From NCBI RefSeq assembly GCF_900103845.1, contig NZ_FNIJ01000006.1, forward strand, positions 124,001-188,000: 64,000 nucleotides of DNA, written 5' to 3'. The notes beneath the pieces are model-generated. The model was not told the DNA's origin. It saw only the letters and a list, made by a program, of their open reading frames with translations, and did not search any database. This stretch comes from Pseudomonas jinjuensis (lineage in GTDB: Bacteria; Pseudomonadota; Gammaproteobacteria; Pseudomonadales; Pseudomonadaceae). Shown here one piece after another: positions 1 through 8,852 of this stretch (within the stretch, counting starts at the first letter, position 1; every line of letters starts with the position of its first letter). The position numbers and the translations under genes were made by a program.

Positions 1-99
1 CAGCAGTCCGGACGCATCCGCGGCCGCCTGCGCCAGTGGGTCCTGTGCGACCTGCCCTACCTGCAACAGTTGGCGAGCGCCGCGGTGCGCGCCTTCTGA
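1..99 (+). CDS. C-terminal fragment of an unidentified protein
   Basis: Frame 1 is open from the window edge to a TGA at 97-99, giving the last 32 residues of a protein that begins outside the window. The tail is arginine-rich, then hydrophobic, and ends in AAVRAF. It is too short for me to assign a family. It converges with the AraC-type gene downstream, with only 13 bases between the two stops and no visible terminator. Confidence 0.5.
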   Translation, partial: QQSGRIRGRLRQWVLCDLPYLQQLASAAVRAF

Positions 100-112
100 G
101 CGAAAAGGCCGA

Positions 113-1102
113 CTAAGGGGCGCCGGCCGCCTGCCGCCGCCATTGCGCGGGCGTCATCCCGGTCCAGCGCTTGAATGCCCGCCAGAAGGTGCTGGGCTCG
201 GCGAAGCCCAGACCCTGCCCGATGTCCGCCAGCGCCTGCGAGCTATTGGCCACGGCGTGCAGCGCGGCGTCCCGGCGGGCCTCGTCGAGCAGGCTGGAAA
301 AGTCCAGCTGCCGCCGCTGCATGCGCCGCGCCAGCGTGCGCGGGCTCAGGCCCAGCGCCTCGGCGGCGCGATCGCGGGTCGGAACCTGCCCGTACAGCTG
401 CGAATCGATCCAGCGCCGCAGGTCCTGGACCAGCACCTCCGGCGGGGACAATGCCGCCAGGCGCGCCGCCGCGTATTCCTGGTGGATGCGGGCCAGCTGG
501 GCGTCGGCCTGGGGCAGCGGCGCATCCAGCACGGCGTTGTCGATCAGCACGCCGCTGAAGGCCTGGTCGAACTCCACGGGGCAGCGGAACGCCGCGTGGT
601 AGCCCGCCATCGGCCCCACCGCGCCCTGGCTGAACTGCACCTTGAGCGGACGCAGGAAAGTCCCCGAGATCCAGTGCGCGAGGGCCACCACGGAGGCCAG
701 CACGGCTTCGATCTGGTGCGGGCTGAACGGCAGCCGCCCCTGGCGCGGGTGATACACCAGCCAGCTGGACTGCGCCCCGGGAAGCATCTGCAGGCGCCCG
801 CCGTCGCTGATCAGGCGCTGGTACTTCTGCACCACGGCGATGGACTCGCGCAGGGTGGGCGCCGACTGCAGCAGGTAACTGACCGCATTGAAGCTGGCGG
901 GGCCGACCAGCGCTCCCGCCTTCAGGCCGAACCCCGGATCCCCCGTGACCCGCGCCGCCGCGCACCACAGCCGGGTGATGTGATCGATCGGCCAGCGCTC
1001 GCGCGCCATCTCGGTCAGCGGAATGCCGGCGGCCCCGAGCAGCGCATCGCGCTCCACGCCCTGGCGCTGCGCCGCGCCCAGGACGGTATTGACCCAACTC
1101 AT
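113..1102 (-). CDS. AraC-family transcriptional regulator
   Basis: This 329-residue protein has the layout of the long AraC regulators. The N-terminal part (about residues 10-200) resembles the arabinose-binding-like ligand domain found in OruR/ArgR-like Pseudomonas regulators. A C-terminal double helix-turn-helix (about 230-320) includes RAAEALGLSPRTLARRMQ and the typical second helix GFAEPSTFWRAFKRWTGMTP. I start it at the ATG at 1102; the longer frame would need a TTG. It diverges from the flavoprotein gene at 1228 across about 125 bases, so it probably controls that gene and the ThDP enzyme after it. The effector is unknown. Confidence 0.85.
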   Translation of the reverse strand: MSWVNTVLGAAQRQGVERDALLGAAGIPLTEMARERWPIDHITRLWCAAARVTGDPGFGLKAGALVGPASFNAVSYLLQSAPTLRESIAVVQKYQRLISDGGRLQMLPGAQSSWLVYHPRQGRLPFSPHQIEAVLASVVALAHWISGTFLRPLKVQFSQGAVGPMAGYHAAFRCPVEFDQAFSGVLIDNAVLDAPLPQADAQLARIHQEYAAARLAALSPPEVLVQDLRRWIDSQLYGQVPTRDRAAEALGLSPRTLARRMQRRQLDFSSLLDEARRDAALHAVANSSQALADIGQGLGFAEPSTFWRAFKRWTGMTPAQWRRQAAGAP

Positions 1103-1227
1103 GGAAACGCTGGCCTGCAAGGTCAATTCCTCTGTCCTCCAAAGTCAATCTGCGCGGATCATAAGCAGCTATCGTCGTGCCCGACAAGGCGCCCTCCGGG
1201 AGCGCGATAACAAGAGGATCGACAACC

Positions 1228-2835
1228 ATGACCCTGCAATCGGACCTGCTGGTGGTCGGCGGCGGACTGGCCGGCATCGTCACCGCGCTGGAGGCCCTGC
1301 GCGCCGGAAGGCGCGTCACCCTGGTCGACCGCGACACCCCCGAGCGCTTCGGCGGGCTGGCCCTGTGGGCCTTCGGCGGCATGGCGCTGGTGGGCACGCC
1401 GCTGCAGGCGCGCATGGGCATTCCCGATACCCCGGAGGTGGCGCTGCGCGACTGGCTGCGCTTCGGCGAACTGCCGCCGGACGACGAATCCTCCCTGCAG
1501 TGGGCGCGTCATTACGTGGAGCACTCGCGTTCCCGGGTCTACGACTGGCTGCTGGGCGAAGGCGTGAAATTCATGCCGGCGGTGAACTGGGTCGAGCGTG
1601 GCCTGCAGGGCGAAGGCAACAGCCTGCCGCGCTACCACATCGTCTGGGGCACGGCGCGCGAGCTGACCCGGCGCCTGATCGCCGCCCTGCATGCCGCCGA
1701 CAGCGGCGGCCGCCTGCGCCTGCTGCACCGCCACCGCATCACCACCCTGGATCACCACGCCGGCAGGCTGCACGGCGCCGTGGCGGTGTGCGAGGACAGC
1801 GGCGCCGAGGTCCGCCTGCAGGCGCCGGTGGTGGTGCTGGCGATGGGCGGCATCAACGGCGGCCACGAGCAGACCCGCGCCAACTGGCCCTCGCAGCGCC
1901 CGCTCCCGGCCAGCCTGCTCAACGGCGCGCATCCCCATGCCGACGGCCGCCTGCACCACTGGGTCGCCGGGCACCTGGGCGGGCAGATCCGCCACGCCGG
2001 GGAGATGTGGAACTACGCCGCCGGCTTCCCGCACCCCTATCCGCATTTCGAGGGGCACGGGCTCTCCACCATTCCCTGCAAGTCCGCCCTGTGGCTGGAC
2101 CACAGCGGCCGGCGCATCGGCCCGCAGCCGCTGGTCACCGGCTTCGATACCCACTGGCTGTGCCAGCGCGTGGCCGAGCAGGAGAAGCCCTGGACCTGGC
2201 ACCTGCTGAACTGGCGCATCGCGGCCAGGGAGTTCGCCATTTCCGGCGCCGAGCACAACCCGCGCATCCGCGACCGGCAGTTCCCCGCCTTCCTCTGGGA
2301 AACCCTGTTCGGCAACCACCGCCTGGTTAGGCAGATGCAGCGCGAGAGCCGGCATTTCCTGGTGGACGACAGCCTCGCCGGGCTGGCCGCGAAGATGAAC
2401 GCGCTGACCTGCTCGCTGGACGTCGACCCGGCCGTGCTGCAGGCCACCGTCGACGCCTTCGACGCCAACTTCGCCGCCGGCGGCCGGCTGCACAACGACG
2501 ACCAGATCCGCCGCATCCTGCATGCCCGCCAGTGGGGGCCGGACCGTCTGCGCACCTGCAAGCCGGCGCCGCTGCAGAAGCCCGGCGCCGGCCCCTTCAT
2601 CGCCATCCACGCGCAGCTGATCTCGCGCAAGAGCCTGGGCGGCCTGCGCACCGACCTGCACAGCCGCGTACTGGATGGCGCCGGCCAGCCCATCGCGGGC
2701 CTCTACTGCGTGGGCGAGGCCGCCGGTTTCGGCGGCGGCGGCGCCAACGGCAAGCGCTCGCTGGAAGGCACCTTCCTGCCCGGCTGCATCCTCACCGCGC
2801 GCGCCGCGGCCCACAATATCCGCCACGGCGGTTGA
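1228..2835 (+). CDS. FAD-binding dehydrogenase (fumarate reductase / 3-ketosteroid dehydrogenase superfamily)
   Basis: This 535-residue flavoprotein carries an N-terminal dinucleotide-binding motif (VVGGGLAGIVTA, residues about 7-18, ending in an acidic VDRD). A C-terminal FAD-closing segment, GLYCVGEAAGFGGGG, is followed by NGKRSLEGTFLPGC. This is the fold of succinate dehydrogenase/fumarate reductase and 3-ketosteroid dehydrogenase flavoproteins, and the length fits the uncharacterised FAD-binding dehydrogenase subgroup. I chose the ATG at 1228 because AAGAGG lies at 1211-1216 and the FAD motif starts a few residues in. The protein has no signal peptide and is probably cytoplasmic. It is followed by a ThDP enzyme on the same strand after 138 bases. 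The substrate is not known. Confidence 0.85.
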   Translation: MTLQSDLLVVGGGLAGIVTALEALRAGRRVTLVDRDTPERFGGLALWAFGGMALVGTPLQARMGIPDTPEVALRDWLRFGELPPDDESSLQWARHYVEHSRSRVYDWLLGEGVKFMPAVNWVERGLQGEGNSLPRYHIVWGTARELTRRLIAALHAADSGGRLRLLHRHRITTLDHHAGRLHGAVAVCEDSGAEVRLQAPVVVLAMGGINGGHEQTRANWPSQRPLPASLLNGAHPHADGRLHHWVAGHLGGQIRHAGEMWNYAAGFPHPYPHFEGHGLSTIPCKSALWLDHSGRRIGPQPLVTGFDTHWLCQRVAEQEKPWTWHLLNWRIAAREFAISGAEHNPRIRDRQFPAFLWETLFGNHRLVRQMQRESRHFLVDDSLAGLAAKMNALTCSLDVDPAVLQATVDAFDANFAAGGRLHNDDQIRRILHARQWGPDRLRTCKPAPLQKPGAGPFIAIHAQLISRKSLGGLRTDLHSRVLDGAGQPIAGLYCVGEAAGFGGGGANGKRSLEGTFLPGCILTARAAAHNIRHGG

Positions 2836-2973
2836 GTCGTCCGGCAGGGAAGTACACATGCGCAAACCCGCCTGCCCCGCCACGGCTAGCGACTATCGGG
2901 TGGCCGACATCGGCCCCTCCCATCTCGACTCCGTAGCCCGCTGCGCTACGCCCTGACACGCAAGGAGACTCCC

Positions 2974-4632
2974 ATGCCCAACGGCGCTCAAGCCCTGATG
3001 AAGACGCTGGTCGATGCCGGAATCGAGGTCTGCTTCAGCAACCCCGGCACCAGCGAAATGCATTTCGTCGCCGCCCTCGACAGCGAGCCGCGCATGCGCG
3101 CCGTGCTCGCCCTGTTCGAAGGCGTGGCCACCGGCGCCGCCGACGGCTATGCGCGCATGGCCGACAAACCGGCCGCGACCCTGCTGCACCTGGGCTGCGG
3201 CCTGGGCAACGGCCTGGCCAACCTGCACAACGCGCGCAAGGGCAAGGTGCCGGTGGTGAACATCGTCGGCGACCATGCCACCTACCACACCCGGTACGAC
3301 GCCCAGCTGCAGTCGGACATCGAGACCGTGGCGCGCAACGTCTCGCCGGGCTTCGTGCGCACCTCCACGCGCACCGCCGAACTCTGCGGCGACGCGGTGG
3401 AGGCCATCGCCGCCGCCCGCGGCTACCCCGGCCAGGTGGCCACGCTGATCCTGCCGGCCGACGTGTCCTGGGGCGAAGGCGGCCTGCCCTGCCCTCCACC
3501 GCCACCGCCCCACGCCGATCCTGCGGACGACGCCTGCGTCGAGGCCATCGCCGAGGCGATCCGCTCGGGCCGCAGGACGGCCCTGCTGCTGGGCGGCCGC
3601 GCCCTGCGCGAGGCCGACCTGCTGGCCGCCGCGCGCATCGCCGCGCACAGCGGCGTCAAGCTGCTCGCCGAGGTCTTCCCCACGCGTCTGCAACGCGGCG
3701 CGGGGCTGCCGCCGGTCGAGCGCATCGCCTACATGGCCGAAATGGCCGGCGTGCAACTGGCGCAGATCGAGGAACTGATCCTGGTGGACGCCAAGGCGCC
3801 GGTGTCCTTCTTCGCCTATCCCGGCAAGAAGAGCTACCTGGCGCCCGAAGGCTGCCGGGTCCACACCCTGGCCACGCCCTCGCAGGACACCACCGCCAGC
3901 CTGGAAAAACTGGTTGCCGCCCTCGGCGCCGGCCAGGCCGAGCCCTGGCTGCAACCGGCGCAGCGGCCGGGCCGCCCGCGCGGCAAGCTGACCGCGCCGA
4001 AGGTGTGCAAGGCGGTCGGCCACCTGCTGCCGGAGAACGCCATCCTGATCGACGAAGCCATCACCTCCGGGCTGATGCTCTCGGCGATGACGGCGGGAGC
4101 GCCGCGCCACGACCTCATCACCCTCACCGGCGGCGCCATCGGCCAGGGCCTGCCCAACGCCATCGGCGCGGCCATCGCCTGCCCCGAGCGGCCGGTGCTG
4201 GCGCTGATCGGCGACGGCACGGCGATGTACACCATCCAGTCGCTGTGGACCATGGCGCGCGAGCAGTTGAACGTCACCGCGATCATCTTCAACAACGCGT
4301 CCTACTCGGTGCTCAACGTGGAACTGGAGCGCGTCGGCGCGGACCAGGCCGGGCCCAAGGCCAGGTCGCAGCTGGACCTGCGCGGACCCGTGCTGAACTT
4401 CGCCCAGCTGGCCCAGGGCATGGGCGTGCACGGGGTTCGCGTGGATACCGCCGAGGACCTGGTGAAGGCGCTGGAATACGCGCTGGCCCAGCCCGGCCCG
4501 CACCTGATCGAGGTATTGGTGCCGGAATCGCTCAGCGGCGCCCGGCGCAAGCTGCTGCCCTACCTGCTGCGCGCGCTGCCCAGCCTGCCGCAGCCGGTGG
4601 CGGGCGCACTCAAGCGCAAGCTGGCGCCCTGA
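2974..4632 (+). CDS. Thiamine diphosphate-dependent enzyme, acetolactate synthase / benzoylformate decarboxylase-like
   Basis: The 552-residue protein has the three-domain layout of ThDP decarboxylases. The N-terminal pyrimidine domain has SNPGTSEMHF near residue 22 and the cofactor-activating glutamate at about 49 in LFEGVATGAADGYARM. The C-terminal pyrophosphate domain has the metal motif GDGTAMYTIQS, with NNASY completing the GDG-N pattern. The NPG(T/S)xE start resembles benzoylformate decarboxylase more than true acetolactate synthase. There is no small-subunit gene next to it, so a biosynthetic AHAS role is unlikely. AAGGAG sits just upstream of the ATG. It probably acts with the preceding flavoprotein on a 2-oxo acid, which is inference. 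Confidence 0.8.
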   Translation: MPNGAQALMKTLVDAGIEVCFSNPGTSEMHFVAALDSEPRMRAVLALFEGVATGAADGYARMADKPAATLLHLGCGLGNGLANLHNARKGKVPVVNIVGDHATYHTRYDAQLQSDIETVARNVSPGFVRTSTRTAELCGDAVEAIAAARGYPGQVATLILPADVSWGEGGLPCPPPPPPHADPADDACVEAIAEAIRSGRRTALLLGGRALREADLLAAARIAAHSGVKLLAEVFPTRLQRGAGLPPVERIAYMAEMAGVQLAQIEELILVDAKAPVSFFAYPGKKSYLAPEGCRVHTLATPSQDTTASLEKLVAALGAGQAEPWLQPAQRPGRPRGKLTAPKVCKAVGHLLPENAILIDEAITSGLMLSAMTAGAPRHDLITLTGGAIGQGLPNAIGAAIACPERPVLALIGDGTAMYTIQSLWTMAREQLNVTAIIFNNASYSVLNVELERVGADQAGPKARSQLDLRGPVLNFAQLAQGMGVHGVRVDTAEDLVKALEYALAQPGPHLIEVLVPESLSGARRKLLPYLLRALPSLPQPVAGALKRKLAP

Positions 4633-4654
4633 TGTGACCGATGGCGGGGCTGGA

Positions 4655-6028
4655 TCAGTTCCAGCCCCAGAACATCAGCCACCAGCCGCCCAGCACCGGC
4701 GCGCAGGCCAGCGCCAGGCACATCAGCACGGCTGGCTGGCGCAGGGGCGCGACGCCGCGCCGGCGGACGATCCGCCAGCCCAGCCACAGCGCCCAGGCGC
4801 CGGCGCCCGCCAGCAGCAGGGCCCGCGCCGGCTGCACCCAGGCGAGGGCCAGCCCCTCGTAGCGCAGCAGTTTCACGGTGGTGGCGGAAAGCCCCAGGAA
4901 CAGCCCGCAGCCGCCCAGCGGAATCAGCGCCTGGGCCAGCTGCGTGTAGAGCGCCCGGCCCTGCCCCGACACCCGGCAGGCCAGGCGCAGCAGCGCCATC
5001 AGCCAGCCGCCCATGAGCAGCGCCCAGGCCAGCACGTAGAAGACCAGCACGCCGCCATCGAGCCAGGTGAAGGCATCGTTGTTCTGTGGGTAATGCGTCA
5101 GCAGCCACCAGGGCGCGTTGGCCTCCAGCGGCCAGACGATCCCCCGCTCCACCAGCCACTCCGCGCTGGTCTGCTTGAGCGCGATGAACCAGGGACTGAG
5201 CGTCCAGTTGAAGGCGCCCATGGCCAGGCCGATCATCCCGAACAGCAGCAGGCGCACGGGCCACCGGTTTTCCGTGCTCTGGCCATGCACGACGATTTCC
5301 TCGTTCGGCCAGCGCGGACTCAGGGCCACCGCGCCGCGCTGGCCGCTGCAACGGCCGCAGGCATGGCAGGCGGAATTGCCCTTCATGCGGCGGATGTCGA
5401 TCAGCGGCGCGCAGTTCGGCGGCGGCAGATGCGGGCCGCAGTTGGCCTGCCAGCGTTCCTCATCGACGCGGAAATGCACCGGCGCCAACCGCGCCAGCAG
5501 GCCGAACACGCCGCTGACCGGGCACAGGTAGCGACACCACACCCGCTTGCCGCGCCCGTAGAGAAAGCCCACCAGCATCGCCGCCACGGTCGAGCCGCCG
5601 AGAATCAGCAGGGCCGGCCAGGCATAGTCGTAGACGCTGACCAGTTGCCCGTAGAGGGTGGTCAGGCCGAAGGCCACGAATGGCCAGCCGCCCCAGCGCA
5701 TCCAGCGCGGCACGCCACGTCCGCGGCCGTGCCGGCTGGCCCATTCGCTGAGCGCGCCTTCCGGGCAGAACACCCCGCACCAGAGGCGGCCGAACAGCAC
5801 CATCGAGAGCAGCACGAACGGCCACCAGATGCCCCAGAAGACGAACTGGGCGAACAGGCCGAGATCGGTGAGGATGCGCGCCTGCCGATCCGGCAGGTCG
5901 AGGAAGGCCGGAATCACCAGCAACAGCGCGTAGAACAGCACGATCAGCCACTGGATCGCCCGGATCAGCCGGGCGTGACGGCGCATCCCGTCGCCCAGGC
6001 GGGCCAGTCCGGCGGCCAGCGCGCTCAT
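4655..6028 (-). CDS. ftrD: Membrane polyferredoxin FtrD, ferrous iron uptake
   Basis: This 457-residue integral membrane protein has several hydrophobic segments and NapH/NosR-type cysteine clusters: GRLWCGVFCPEGALSEW, RVWCRYLCPVSG, and a later CHACGRCSG centre suited to [4Fe-4S] binding. In the Bordetella and Burkholderia Ftr systems the equivalent protein is thought to take up the electron released when ferrous iron is oxidised before permeation. Its start overlaps the ftrC stop by four bases (ATGA), so it is translationally coupled as the last gene of a four-gene operon. It converges with the ThDP enzyme gene. Confidence 0.85.
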   Translation of the reverse strand: MSALAAGLARLGDGMRRHARLIRAIQWLIVLFYALLLVIPAFLDLPDRQARILTDLGLFAQFVFWGIWWPFVLLSMVLFGRLWCGVFCPEGALSEWASRHGRGRGVPRWMRWGGWPFVAFGLTTLYGQLVSVYDYAWPALLILGGSTVAAMLVGFLYGRGKRVWCRYLCPVSGVFGLLARLAPVHFRVDEERWQANCGPHLPPPNCAPLIDIRRMKGNSACHACGRCSGQRGAVALSPRWPNEEIVVHGQSTENRWPVRLLLFGMIGLAMGAFNWTLSPWFIALKQTSAEWLVERGIVWPLEANAPWWLLTHYPQNNDAFTWLDGGVLVFYVLAWALLMGGWLMALLRLACRVSGQGRALYTQLAQALIPLGGCGLFLGLSATTVKLLRYEGLALAWVQPARALLLAGAGAWALWLGWRIVRRRGVAPLRQPAVLMCLALACAPVLGGWWLMFWGWN

Positions 6029-6879
6029 GCCGGCTGCACCTCGGGCGCACGCTCACGCCGCAGGCAGCAGAAGCCGGCCAGCGCCCAGTACAGCGCCAGG
6101 GCGAGCACCGCCGCCAGCGACGGCGCCGCACGGTAGCCGGCGAAACCGGCCAGCGTCGCGCCCAGGCCATGACCGTCGCTGAGCAGCGCGGAGGTGTCCC
6201 AGAGCGGATCGCCGAACACGCCGTAGACCCATTCCGGCACGTCCATGCCCATCAGTTGCCCGGCGACACGGTCGAGCGCCGCCATCAGCAGGGCGCCGCC
6301 CAGCAGCAGCAGGACCACCTCGCTGACCTGGAAGAAGCGCCGCCAGGACATCACCCGGCTGGACAGCTGCAGCACGGCGAAGGTGAGCAGCGCGAGCACG
6401 AAGCCCAGCGCCCCGCCGAGGGCGAAGTAGCCCAGCCCGGCGCCCTGCTGCTGCGCGCCGATGCCGTAGAGGAATACCACCGTCTCGCTGCCTTCGCGGG
6501 CCACCGCCAGCATCGCCAGCAGCAACAGCCCCCAGCCGCCGCCCTGCTGCATGCTCTGCGCCGCGCTGCTTTCCAGCGAGCGTTTCATGCCGCTGCCGTG
6601 GCGGTGCATCCACACCACCATCTGCAGGATCAGCAGGCTGGCGCAGAACACCATCGCCGCCTGGAACCACTCCCCGGCCGGCCCGGCCAGCCATTCGCCG
6701 GCGAGCATGAACAGCAGCGCCAGCAGGCAGGCCAGGAGCAGGCCGAGCGCGGTGCCGCCCCAGAGCATGCGCAGGCCGCGCGCCGGGTCGGGGCGGTGGC
6801 GCAGCCAGGCGTAGAGGATACCGATGACCAGAAGCGCCTCGACGCTCTCGCGCCAGACGATGAACAGGGACTGCAACAT
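6025..6879 (-). CDS. ftrC: FTR1-family iron permease FtrC
   Basis: This 284-residue protein has about seven membrane helices and two REXXE iron-translocation motifs: RESVE near residue 10 and REGSE near residue 123. These motifs define the FTR1/EfeU permease family. It lies between the cupredoxin-like ftrB (20 bases upstream) and the polyferredoxin ftrD (4-base overlap). That points to the copper-ferroxidase-independent Ftr type of ferrous iron importer rather than EfeUOB. The start is the ATG at 6879, just ahead of the first hydrophobic segment. Confidence 0.9.
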   Translation of the reverse strand: MLQSLFIVWRESVEALLVIGILYAWLRHRPDPARGLRMLWGGTALGLLLACLLALLFMLAGEWLAGPAGEWFQAAMVFCASLLILQMVVWMHRHGSGMKRSLESSAAQSMQQGGGWGLLLLAMLAVAREGSETVVFLYGIGAQQQGAGLGYFALGGALGFVLALLTFAVLQLSSRVMSWRRFFQVSEVVLLLLGGALLMAALDRVAGQLMGMDVPEWVYGVFGDPLWDTSALLSDGHGLGATLAGFAGYRAAPSLAAVLALALYWALAGFCCLRRERAPEVQPA

Positions 6880-6899
6880 GACGGAGGCCTCGCGAACCG

Positions 6900-7226
6900 C
6901 TACCGGGCGACGATCTCGCCTTGCGGCAGATCCATGTGGAATTCATCGAAGAACGGATAGCGGCCGGGCCGCAGCGGGTGGATCACCACGAAGGAGGTGA
7001 CGCCCGGCGACAGCACCTTCTCCACCCGCAGCGGCGTGCTTTCGAACTCCGCGGGGCCGCTGCCGTCGTTGCGCACGACGATCTTGAAACGCTGGCCGGC
7101 GGGCACCTCCAGGGTGGCGGGGGTGAAGCGCCCGTCGACGATGCTCAGTTCATAGACAGGCAGGGGCGCCGCCTGCAGGACGAGGCTGCAGAGGGCGGCG
7201 GGAAGGCAGATCAGGTAGCGGAACAT
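6900..7226 (-). CDS. ftrB: Periplasmic cupredoxin-like protein FtrB
   Basis: The 108-residue protein has a signal peptide (residues 1 to about 20, hydrophobic, ending QAAP). A single cupredoxin-like beta domain follows, with the PATLEVPAGQRFKIVVRN and PLRPGRYPFFDEFH segments seen in FtrB/EfeO-like domains. The usual blue-copper cysteine is not apparent. In the Ftr system this partner is proposed to oxidise Fe(II) delivered by FtrA. It sits 20 bases upstream of ftrC and 63 bases downstream of ftrA. Confidence 0.8.
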   Translation of the reverse strand: MFRYLICLPAALCSLVLQAAPLPVYELSIVDGRFTPATLEVPAGQRFKIVVRNDGSGPAEFESTPLRVEKVLSPGVTSFVVIHPLRPGRYPFFDEFHMDLPQGEIVAR

Positions 7227-7289
7227 GGCGGGCTCGCTGGCTGTGCGGAGGGAATGCCGCGACCTGCGGGATCGCGGCTGGCAGTCGAA

Positions 7290-7826
7290 TCAGTAGCCAC
7301 CCTTCTTGCCGATGCCGGCATAGGTGAAGTCGTATTCGACCTTGCACTCCTTGAACCAGGGTGCCACGCCGGTCTCCTTGTCCACATGGCGGCCGAACAT
7401 GGCGTGGCCGTGCCCGGACGGCGGCAGGATGTTGTAGGTCAGGTGGTACTTGCCCGGGCCGAGCAGCTTGATGTTGTCGCCGTAGTGCGGGCCGTCGCTG
7501 GCCACCATGCCGTGGAAATCGCCCTTGAGCACCTGGTCGCTGCCTTCCTTGCGCAACTCGTAGCGCACCTGCAGGTAAGGCACCCAGCTGCCTTCCTGGA
7601 AGCCGTTGGCGTTGTCCTCGGTGGCGACGATGTCCGCCTCCAGGTGCACATCGGAATCCGCCGCGGCGCGCATCATCCCCGGCGGGTCCATCTCGATCGG
7701 CTGCAGGTAGACGGCCCCGATTTCCATGCCGGGACAGTGCTGCGGTTCGCCGATGGGATATTCCTTGGCCGCCGCCAGCGGGGCGATGCAGGCCAGCAAC
7801 AGGGGAAGCGCGGGAAGGGTTCGCAT
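7290..7826 (-). CDS. ftrA: Periplasmic iron-binding protein FtrA (P19/Tp34 family)
   Basis: This 178-residue protein has a clear signal peptide (MRTLPALPLLLACIAPLAAA). The mature domain resembles Campylobacter P19 and Treponema Tp34: CPGMEIGAVYLQPIEM, DVHLEADI, and later HGHAMFGRHVD and APWFKECKVEYDF. The Met/His/Glu residues in these blocks are the likely metal ligands. It is the first gene of ftrABCD. A candidate Fur operator lies about 70 bases upstream of its start, which suggests induction under iron limitation. In studied systems it binds iron with a structural copper. Confidence 0.88.
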   Translation of the reverse strand: MRTLPALPLLLACIAPLAAAKEYPIGEPQHCPGMEIGAVYLQPIEMDPPGMMRAAADSDVHLEADIVATEDNANGFQEGSWVPYLQVRYELRKEGSDQVLKGDFHGMVASDGPHYGDNIKLLGPGKYHLTYNILPPSGHGHAMFGRHVDKETGVAPWFKECKVEYDFTYAGIGKKGGY

Positions 7827-7894
7827 GAGGATCTCCTGGGTCGGACGTTGGGTATTCGGGTCTGACCGAGGATTAAAGCCGCACCAGATTTATT

Positions 7895-7913
7895 GATAAT
7901 GATTTGTATCAAT
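7895..7913 (-). promoter_or_regulatory. Candidate Fur box upstream of ftrABCD
   Basis: GATAATGATTTGTATCAAT matches 12 of 19 positions of the classic Fur consensus, including the first nine in a row. It lies about 70 bases upstream of the ftrA start. Iron repression is expected for this operon type. No clear -35/-10 pair can be assigned with confidence around it. Confidence 0.6.
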
Positions 7914-8016
7914 ATTCGCCTGCGCATACCTATTTCGCGCCGGGCGACCACCTCCCCCACCGACAACCCCCGCCCCCTCGTCTACCCTTGTCAGTCTCGT
8001 CCAGGAGGGTTTCCGC

Positions 8017-8802
8017 ATGCGCCTATTCACCGTCCTGCTGCTCCTCGGCCTCGCCTTCGGCGCCCAGGCCGCGATCCAGACCAGGGAAATTCCCTACCAG
8101 GCCACCGACGGCACGCAGATGATCGGCTACTTCGCCTACGACGACGCGAAGGCCGGTCCGCGCCCGGGCGTGCTGGTGGTGCACGAGTTCTGGGGCCTGA
8201 ACGACTACGCCAAGCGCCGCGCCCGCGACCTCGCCGCGCTCGGCTACAGCGCCATGGCCATCGACATGTACGGCAGCGGCAAGGTCGGCGCGCACCCCGA
8301 GGAGGCCCGCGGCTTCATGCAGGAGGCGCTGAAGAACGCCCATTCGGCCAAGGCGCGCTTCGACGCCGCGCTGGAGCTGCTCAAGCAGCAGCCGCAGACC
8401 GATCGCACCAGGATCGCCGCCATCGGCTACTGCTTCGGCGGCCGCGTGGTGCTGGACATGGCCCGCCAGGGCGCGCCGCTGGCCGGCGTGGCCGCCTTCC
8501 ACGCGCCGCTGGGCACCAATACCCCGGCGCAAGCGGGCGTGGTGAAGGCCAGGGTGCTGGTCGAACATGGCGGCGCCGACAAGCTGGTGCCGGCGGATCA
8601 GGTCGCTGCCTTCAAGGCGGAAATGGACAAGGCGAAGGTGGACTACAAGTTCGTCGTCCAGCCGGGCGCCAAGCACAGCTTCACCAATCCGGACGCGGAC
8701 AGCGCGCACCAGCACCACGGGCTCGATGTGGCCTACGACAAGACCGCCGACGAGAAGTCCTGGGCGGACCTGCAGGCGTTCTTCAAGGAGATATTCGGAT
8801 AG
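8017..8802 (+). CDS. Exported dienelactone hydrolase-family protein
   Basis: This 261-residue alpha/beta hydrolase has a signal peptide (cleavage near AQAAIQ, residue 19). The catalytic triad of the dienelactone hydrolase family is visible: a cysteine nucleophile in GYCFGG (about residue 144), an aspartate in GGAD (about 190) and a histidine in AKHSFTNP (about 224). VVHEFWGLNDY is the family's oxyanion-hole region. A periplasmic location is unusual for a true carboxymethylenebutenolidase, so the natural substrate is unknown. AGGAGG precedes the ATG. The gene is single and followed by a region with a candidate minus-strand RNA. Confidence 0.85.
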   Translation: MRLFTVLLLLGLAFGAQAAIQTREIPYQATDGTQMIGYFAYDDAKAGPRPGVLVVHEFWGLNDYAKRRARDLAALGYSAMAIDMYGSGKVGAHPEEARGFMQEALKNAHSAKARFDAALELLKQQPQTDRTRIAAIGYCFGGRVVLDMARQGAPLAGVAAFHAPLGTNTPAQAGVVKARVLVEHGGADKLVPADQVAAFKAEMDKAKVDYKFVVQPGAKHSFTNPDADSAHQHHGLDVAYDKTADEKSWADLQAFFKEIFG

Positions 8803-8822
8803 CGGCGCTACAAATCGCGCGC

Positions 8823-8852
8823 AAAAAAAACGGGAGCCCATCCGGGTTCCCG
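8823..8852 (-). terminator. Intrinsic terminator on the minus strand
   Basis: The inverted repeat 8831-8839 / 8844-8852 has a four-base loop. On the minus strand it is followed by eight T residues (the A tract at 8823-8830 on the plus strand). No T tract follows it on the plus strand, so it does not look like the terminator of the upstream hydrolase gene. Confidence 0.6.

Noticed and set aside
2858..2956. Short ORF of 32 codons between the flavoprotein and ThDP genes
   Set aside because: No convincing ribosome binding site or family pattern; it includes a palindromic CGTAGCCCGCTGCGCTACG stretch, which looks like intergenic repeat sequence.
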